Source: Deinococcus aquiradiocola (GTDB lineage Bacteria; Deinococcota; Deinococci; Deinococcales; Deinococcaceae). From it: 28,264 nt of DNA. Under the pieces are notes generated by a model. The model saw only the letters and a program-made list of their open reading frames with translations. It did not search any database and was not told the DNA's origin. Positions within the stretch are counted from its first letter, which is position 1. Each line of letters opens with the position of its first letter. This document shows, in pieces, positions 23,621-28,264 of this stretch. Both the position numbers and the translations under genes were made by a program. The stretch covers positions 80,157 through 108,420 of the forward strand of contig NZ_BMOE01000007.1 of assembly GCF_014646915.1 (NCBI RefSeq). Direction: 5' to 3'.

Positions 23621-25280
23621 AACTGGAAGGGTGTAGGCGTGCGAACTGGGTTCGACAAGTGCCAGCTGGGCGTGATCCAGAGAGCCACTGCGTTGCACGC
23701 TCGACATTCATGGCTGTTGCTGCCAAGGACTCCTGGAGCGCGACCTTCGCTTTTCCCCGATAGCGTGCCACACGTCTACCAAAGCGCCGCACACCTTGGG
23801 ACATGGTTGATTCAATCCCTGCGCGATCGTTGTACATCAGGCGGAATTCCGCCTGATGTACCCGTTCTCGGGCTGTCTGAAGCGCCTCGAACGTGGTGCG
23901 ATCAGGAAACCCCAAGGTCCTCACCCCTGATTTTGCACGTGTGCAGCGCGCTTGTACAGGACATGCTCGGCAGGCCGCCGCGGAAAATTTAACCTGGACA
24001 GCTGGCCGCCGCGCCCAGGAAAGGGGCCGTTCCGTCCACATGGTAGAGACCTGTCCCTGAGGAAAGTTCACCTGTTGCTCCTCCCAGTCAATGTCAAAGG
24101 CCGTGAGACCAAAGGCGTCTTCTGTACGGTTTTGCCAACTGGTCGGTTCCCGGAGGAGTCCCACCAAGTCGATCCCTCGCGCCTGACGCTCGACCAGTCC
24201 GTCACCCGTTACATAACCGGCATCCACGAGATGCACGCCAGGCTGCAATCCCCGCACCATCAACTCGGTCTGAATCGTGTCATTGATCTGCACGTCCGGT
24301 CGTGTGGCTGGGGTCGTCTTCATGTGCGTGATCAGCCGCGGTGCGGCGTCATCGCAGCACTCGGTGAAGTGGACTTTGTACCCTTCCCAGCGGGTGCTCC
24401 GTTTGATCCTGGTCCGTGCATCGCGCTCGTGCGGCGTACACCATCGGGACTCCGCTGGCGGCGTGTCCTCCTGTGCACGGAGCTTCACCTACAGGGAGCC
24501 GTCCCCTGAATCGTCACGTTGGAATTGCTGCAGCCATACTCGCCGCAGCGCCTCCACGGCAGGGCGATGCAGAAGAATATTGAGATCGGGGTCGTTGAGC
24601 AACGAGGCCATGAGGAAGAAGCCATCCTGGCCGATGGTCTGGGCCAACGCGGTGCGGGCCGATTCGGAGTGAGGAAGATTCCCTTCCTCCACTCTTCTGC
24701 CATACCGTGTCCACCACGCCGATGGAGCGACTCGACACAACGCATCCGGGACGATCGTCGCAAGGTCGTCCAGCGCGACGCGGAGCGTCTCGCCGATCAA
24801 TTCTCTTCGGTGGAGAAAACGCATCCGGGCCAGCACGTGGGGGCTGTCCGTTCGCTGACGACCGACGTTGAGCAAGTGGTGGTCTCTACAGATCTGCAGG
24901 AACGTGTTGAACAGCACTTCCCCTTGATCGGCTGTGACCAATCGTGCTCTGAATTCACTCAGGACGCTGGAGTGAAACCCGAGATCTTCGAGTTCGAGAG
25001 CCAGTGCGTATTTCCAGTCCAGTCGGGTACGCACGTGTTCTGCAGCCTGTCGGTCACTCAGGTGCTCAAGAAACGGAAACACCGTGACCAGCGCCAGGCG
25101 CCAGGGAGCGTACGCGGGTTGACCCCGTGTCGGGTGGGGTGCTCGGAACTGATCGTCGTGGTAGACAGTTCCGAAGCAATCACGCAGCTGCGGAATGGTG
25201 TTGCCTTTGGGAAGAATGATGCGGATGAGGTCAGCCGTTCGCGCCGGAATCTCTACCAGAGGATCGGCATGCAGGCTCAT
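23619..25280 (-). pseudogene. IS1182-family transposase with an in-frame amber stop
   Basis: The 553-codon frame starts with ATG at 25280. The N-terminal domain has PAYAPWRLALVTVFPFLEHL and the LDWKYALALELEDLGFHSSV block of IS1182 transposases. A TAG at 24489-24491 falls right after QFQRDDSGDGSL, just before the conserved PPAESRWCTPHERDA and WEGYKVHFTECCD segment. The rest continues in the same frame with VDAGYVTGD, the cysteine cluster CRACPVQARC, and AGIESTMSQGVRRFGRRVAR carrying the catalytic Glu. No other damage is visible, so this is a single nonsense change, or a sequencing error, or a read-through codon. The part after the stop could start from a GTG at 24488 but would lack the DNA-binding domain. 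Confidence 0.88.
23832..23861. repeat. Perfect 30-bp palindrome inside the IS1182 transposase gene
   Basis: GTACATCAGGCGG-AATT-CCGCCTGATGTAC is a perfect palindrome with no spacer. It falls in the transposase coding sequence (VHQAEFRLMYND). On the mRNA it could form a 13-bp hairpin with a 4-nt loop. Confidence 0.85.
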
Positions 25281-25301
25281 GCATCATTCTCGCTTACCTG
25301 G

Positions 25302-25337
25302 GAATTCGCCAACAGAGTCTGATTCCAGCCCACTACC
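25302..25337 (-). repeat. Right 36-bp terminal inverted repeat of the IS1182 element
   Basis: The exact reverse complement of 23585-23620, beginning GAATTCGCC and ending CCCACTACC on the plus strand. Confidence 0.9.
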
Positions 25338-25429
25338 CAGATCTTGAACCCAGTGTTGAACGCGAGAAGGTGAGCAACGCTGACGACATCTCCGCTGGAT
25401 TTTGACAGCCGCTGCCGCATGGCCTTCAT
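25338..25429 (-). pseudogene. 5' part of the small ORF split by the IS1182 element
   Basis: From an ATG at 25429 (a second at 25420) the frame encodes MKAMRQRLSKSSGDVV and then SVAHLLAFNTGFKI, and is cut after two bases of a codon by the IS1182 element. With the first base of the other flank (23584) the codon becomes TGG and the frame runs on to the stop at 23308. The start lies back to back with the RiPP-like precursor gene at 25501. Confidence 0.55.
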
Positions 25430-25500
25430 ATTGTGTGATGTTTCTGCACTTTCAATGTGAAATTCTATACATTACGCTCACCACAGGTAGGGAGGAACAT

Positions 25501-25683
25501 ATGGGGGAAGCGGGCGTACCGGCGGGACCGAGTGGCAGTGAAAACCGTACTGGAGCAGAGAAGTCCACGGCACGGGCCCTGTACGAGGTGCCGCGACTGA
25601 CGCACCTCGGATATTGGAAGGCCCTTACGAGAACGCTGCCGGGCACACACGTCGTGGGTGATGAGCCGTTCGAGTTGCCGTAA
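25501..25683 (+). CDS. Lasso-like RiPP precursor peptide (orphan)
   Basis: This 60-aa peptide starts at an ATG with a strong AGGGAGG site 5 nt upstream; the frame is open further up, but that start has no such site. Residues 28-43 match the leader motif Y-x2-P-x-L-x3-G-x5-T exactly (YEVPRLTHLGYWKALT: Y28, P31, L33, G37, T43), which is how the RRE (B1) protein recognises lasso leaders. The remaining tail RTLPGTHVVGDEPFELP would hold the core. A ring needs a Gly or similar N-terminus and Asp/Glu 7-9 residues on: G48 to E55 fits, but then T43 is not at the usual -2 position. No lasso protease, cyclase or RRE gene is in the window, so it is an orphan or a split cluster. Confidence 0.65.
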   Translation: MGEAGVPAGPSGSENRTGAEKSTARALYEVPRLTHLGYWKALTRTLPGTHVVGDEPFELP

Positions 25684-25764
25684 AGCAGGAGGCACCCTGG
25701 GCCTCTTCTGGCGAGGTGTGGTGGATCACTTGACATGCGCAGCACGAGTTGGTCAGGAGTTCAC

Positions 25765-27372
25765 ATGAAGTACGGAGTCATTACCGTTCTGTTCAGCTCG
25801 CTCGTCGCAGTGCTCATGGCCTGCGGCACGGCACCTTCCACACCGGCCGCGTCGGGCGCGGGGCGGGCGGCACCGGACGTGACCGTGACAGCGCTGCGGC
25901 CGGTGGGTCTGGTCGAGCTGGGCACGCAGGACGGCCTGGACGCACAGACCATCAGCGACACCACCGTCGGTGGTTTCACGTTCACCAGGCTGGGCGGCAC
26001 CACAGTGCTTGAGGACGGCATCTACCGGTACCTGAGTGCCCGGTACCGGGTCAGGAACGTCGGAGCCGTGGCGCGCCGCAACGTCACGCTGCTGACGGTC
26101 AGCACGCCCGCGACATACCCGAACACTGCCGTGAAATCTATCAAGCTGGCGAACGGCACCGAGGCCTCCTTCTGGGCGGACCACCTGCGGCCGACGTCCG
26201 GTATGCGTGTCGGCAACGCGGGGCCGGAGGTGGACCCGGCCGGCGCCAGTCTGCAGCTGTTCCGGCGGGACGAGGTCAGGAAGCTCGACGGGCAGGGCGG
26301 TATTCTGCAGGCCTTTCCCTGGGGCTACGTGGTCACCCCCGACCAGGGCGGCCGAACGCTCTTACCAGGCGGTGAGGGAAGCTTCACGGTGGCCCTGAAG
26401 GTCCGCAAGGCCGACTTTCCTTCGGGCCCCGTGAACTTCAGTCTGGTGTACGTGGTGGTGACCGACGACCTGACGCGGGTCACGGTGGCTCCGGAAGAAC
26501 TGAACCTGGACCGTGTGGCCGCGCTGAGTGAGACTTTGAAGGTGCAGGAGCCGGGAGTGAGCGTCTCGCTGGTTCACGCGCAGCATCCGTTCCTGGCGGA
26601 GCCTTCGCAGTGCGTGGGCTGCAACCGTGAGGACGTGGGGGACGTGCCGATCAGCGGTCCGTTCGATCGTCCGTCAATGACCTTGCTGCCAACCAAGTCC
26701 TACCGCCTGAGTGCCAACATGGATTACAGCGACCTGTTCAGTTACCAGTATGAAGGCACGAAGTTTTTGAACGGTAACGATTACCGGCGAGACGAGCGCG
26801 GCATCACCGAAAACAACCTGTCGGTCTTTAATGCGCTCAACTGCACGTTTTCGTCTCATGGTAGTGCGTTGATCGGCACGCCAGAGTGTACGGGTCAGTC
26901 GTACGGGCTGTTTGAGCATCGGTTTGAGGAATACTTCAAGATTTATAATTACAACTGCGGTTCTTCTTCGTTTTACTCTTCGGACATTCGTGAGAACGTC
27001 AGTGTGGCGTTTCGGTCTAGCCGGAATGTCGATTTCAGACTCGTCAAGAACTCCAACAACAACACGACCTATAACGAGAGTTACGTCAGTCTGAATTTTG
27101 ACAACGTTAACGAGTACGCCCCGTATCGTCTGGACCGAAGCTCCACATACAGCGGCATCGAAGCCGGACCGGCCTGCGCGGCGTACTCTTCGACTTTCAA
27201 CACCTTTGTCAACACGGCAGTCAGCACCAAAGTTCCGACATTGGTTTTCCGTCTTCCCCTGGTGGGTCTCATCAGGAGCAGCGCTGGGAGCAGCGTGAGC
27301 AGCACCCCTAACCTGTATGGAAGCGTGAATCAGAACTACCGCTGGAGTGTCGACCTGCTTGATGAGCGGTGA
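25765..27372 (+). CDS. Lipoprotein of unknown function with a composition break
   Basis: From the ATG at 25765, preceded by AGGAG, this is a 535-aa lipoprotein: hydrophobic MKYGVITVLFSSLVAVLMAC puts the lipidated cysteine at C20. Residues 20-300 are GC-rich in codon use and look like beta-sandwich repeats (RYRVRNVGAVARRNVTLLTV, then GGEGSFTVALKVRKADFP). From about residue 305 on (near 26680) the sequence becomes rich in Tyr, Asn and Ser, with many A/T third positions and six cysteines (CVGC, NCTF, ECTG, YNCG, ACAAY). The second half includes YKSYRLSANMDYSDL-like and NSNNNTTYNESYVSLNFDN stretches. The two halves may have different origins. I do not recognise a family. No other gene seems linked to it, though the RiPP-like precursor lies 81 nt upstream. 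Confidence 0.75.
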   Translation: MKYGVITVLFSSLVAVLMACGTAPSTPAASGAGRAAPDVTVTALRPVGLVELGTQDGLDAQTISDTTVGGFTFTRLGGTTVLEDGIYRYLSARYRVRNVGAVARRNVTLLTVSTPATYPNTAVKSIKLANGTEASFWADHLRPTSGMRVGNAGPEVDPAGASLQLFRRDEVRKLDGQGGILQAFPWGYVVTPDQGGRTLLPGGEGSFTVALKVRKADFPSGPVNFSLVYVVVTDDLTRVTVAPEELNLDRVAALSETLKVQEPGVSVSLVHAQHPFLAEPSQCVGCNREDVGDVPISGPFDRPSMTLLPTKSYRLSANMDYSDLFSYQYEGTKFLNGNDYRRDERGITENNLSVFNALNCTFSSHGSALIGTPECTGQSYGLFEHRFEEYFKIYNYNCGSSSFYSSDIRENVSVAFRSSRNVDFRLVKNSNNNTTYNESYVSLNFDNVNEYAPYRLDRSSTYSGIEAGPACAAYSSTFNTFVNTAVSTKVPTLVFRLPLVGLIRSSAGSSVSSTPNLYGSVNQNYRWSVDLLDER

Positions 27373-27394
27373 CATGCAAGGCTGTGCCGGCCAG

Positions 27395-27413
27395 GTCAAC
27401 CCTTTCGGTTGAC
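27395..27413 (+). terminator. Hairpin after the lipoprotein gene
   Basis: GTCAACC-CTTTC-GGTTGAC forms a perfect 7-bp stem with a 5-nt loop, 22 nt after the stop codon at 27372. There is no T tract after it, so it may be a weak or Rho-independent-like terminator or an mRNA end stabiliser. Confidence 0.4.
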
Positions 27414-27533
27414 GTCAGTCAGGGCGTCTGGTCTGCCATCTAAATACAACGGGCTTATCGTCTTCGTGGCAACTTTTGATCAGCGGCACAGCAGGTTTAT
27501 AGGCTTGACTGCTCTGTAGAGGACAACTTCACC

Positions 27534-28262
27534 TCAAGCTGCTCCAGGAGCTAAAAAAGGGCTCATCATGACCCCGATCACCTCCGCTTTCTCCTTCAGA
27601 TCCCACCGCCACACGTTCCGCAGAAACTCCGAGCCGTACCGCACCAGACTCATCGCTTTACGACCGTGCGCCAAGATTCGGATGCTGACCTGTCCCTCTC
27701 GCCAGACGCCAACCTTCAAGCAATTCAGCCACGCCAGCGTCACCAGCCCGAACAGCCGTTCCAGTCGCTTCGGAGCCGTGACCCCAGTCCGCTCCAAATC
27801 AAATCCGCGGTCCTTGTACGACCCGAAGGTCACCTCCACGGACCAACGGAGCTTGTACAGCCTCCACGTCTCCCACACCCCGAAATCGGTCGCGATGATC
27901 ACGAGATCCCCCAGTGGGGATCTCGTCGCGACGACTCGCATCCATTCCCCGAAGACCCAGGCCTTCTCTGCAATGACGCCGAATTGACCGGGCTGGAGAT
28001 CGTCGAACCACTGATTCGCTGTGAGCTCGTCCAGGACGGTGTCCTTGCGGATTCGGACGGCTCGCCGGATCCCCTGGCGTCGAAGGAATCGGAACCACTC
28101 CGCCCCAATACATTCCCGGTCGGCGACCAAGCCCTGCCAGCACGCCGCTGGCAGGGCTTGAAGGAGACGGAGAACCACCCACATCCGGGCTTTGGTGTCG
28201 CTATTCCCGGTGTGGTCCAACGCCACCCATACGAGTGGAATGGTGTAGCCGTGAACGACGGC
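27534..28262 (-). CDS. IS4-family transposase, N-terminus beyond the window
   Basis: The frame runs in from the right edge (AVVHGYTIPLVWVALDHTGN) and continues for 242 residues to the stop at 27534. It contains the Asp region ACWQGLVADRECIGAEWFRF and the signature YKLRWSVEVTFGSYKDRG, a perfect fit to the Y-x2-R-x3-E-x6-K motif of IS4 transposases. The first catalytic Asp is probably the D in VALDHT. A TAAAAAAGGG run lies close to the stop-codon end. No damage is visible in the part seen. The left end of the element must lie in 27414-27533, but without the other end the terminal repeat cannot be identified. Confidence 0.9.
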   Translation of the reverse strand, partial: AVVHGYTIPLVWVALDHTGNSDTKARMWVVLRLLQALPAACWQGLVADRECIGAEWFRFLRRQGIRRAVRIRKDTVLDELTANQWFDDLQPGQFGVIAEKAWVFGEWMRVVATRSPLGDLVIIATDFGVWETWRLYKLRWSVEVTFGSYKDRGFDLERTGVTAPKRLERLFGLVTLAWLNCLKVGVWREGQVSIRILAHGRKAMSLVRYGSEFLRNVWRWDLKEKAEVIGVMMSPFLAPGAA

Positions 28263-28264
28263 AC

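Larger units (their letters stand above)
23585..25337 (-). mobile_element. IS1182-family insertion sequence
   Basis: This is a 1753-bp element with perfect 36-bp terminal inverted repeats (23585-23620 and 25302-25337) beginning GGTAGTGGGCTGGAATCAGA. It carries one transposase gene reading inward from the right end, interrupted by one amber codon. No target duplication is seen, since GGTC precedes it and CAGA follows. Insertion without duplication, at or near palindromes, is known for this family; here the joined target reads CTGACCGGTCCAG, an imperfect palindrome. Confidence 0.9.

Noticed and set aside
23952..24509. A plus-strand frame of 185 codons
   Set aside because: It is antisense to the conserved catalytic half of the IS1182 transposase.
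25402..25407. TTGACA as a -35 box for the RiPP-like precursor
   Set aside because: No fitting -10 box occurs 16-18 nt downstream, and TATACA at 25466 is too far away to pair with it.

Overview
The window looks like accessory DNA from a high-GC Deinococcus-type bacterium, possibly a megaplasmid or genomic island. The reasons are the G+C-rich coding sequence, a dense mix of insertion sequences and their remnants, and several start codons sitting 5-6 nt after a TANNNT box, an arrangement known for leaderless mRNAs in Deinococcus. No rRNA, tRNA or replication gene was seen, so the genus is an inference.

Positions 1-12742 hold a complete type I-B (Cst1/Cst2/Cas5t, 'Tneap'-like) CRISPR-Cas locus. 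A CRISPR array of at least 25 identical 37-nt repeats (3-1788, running off the left edge) is transcribed on the minus strand from a leader at 1789-2053. Upstream on the same strand is a tight seven-gene operon: cas8, cas7, cas5, cas3, cas1, cas2, cas4. The 3' end of cas8 has an in-frame ATG behind a good Shine-Dalgarno sequence and probably also makes the small subunit Cas11. Facing the other way are an AbrB/PIN toxin-antitoxin pair (10037-10791) with a palindromic operator, then cas6 translationally coupled to a WYL-domain regulator (10839-12742). The two cas transcription units therefore flank a toxin-antitoxin module, which suggests addiction-type maintenance, and the WYL protein is a candidate controller of crRNA processing.

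Positions 12743-16946 are a loose region: two alpha/beta hydrolases, a small secreted peptidoglycan-binding-domain protein, a dead AhpD-like gene fused in frame to an IS5 transposase remnant, and two copies of a diverged 260-bp intergenic repeat in opposite orientations.

Positions 16947-20554 carry a MocR/PdxR-type regulator divergent from a GNAT acetyltransferase, a PPOX-fold flavoprotein and a B3/B4-domain protein. A fourth gene, a DMT/EamA transporter, is broken by an apparent 1-nt frameshift and an IS5 element.

Positions 20555-28264 are IS-rich: an intact IS5-family element, a BNR-like lipoprotein, an IS1182-family element with an amber stop in its transposase, inserted exactly inside a small ORF, an orphan lasso-like RiPP precursor, a composite-looking lipoprotein, and an IS4-family transposase running off the right edge.
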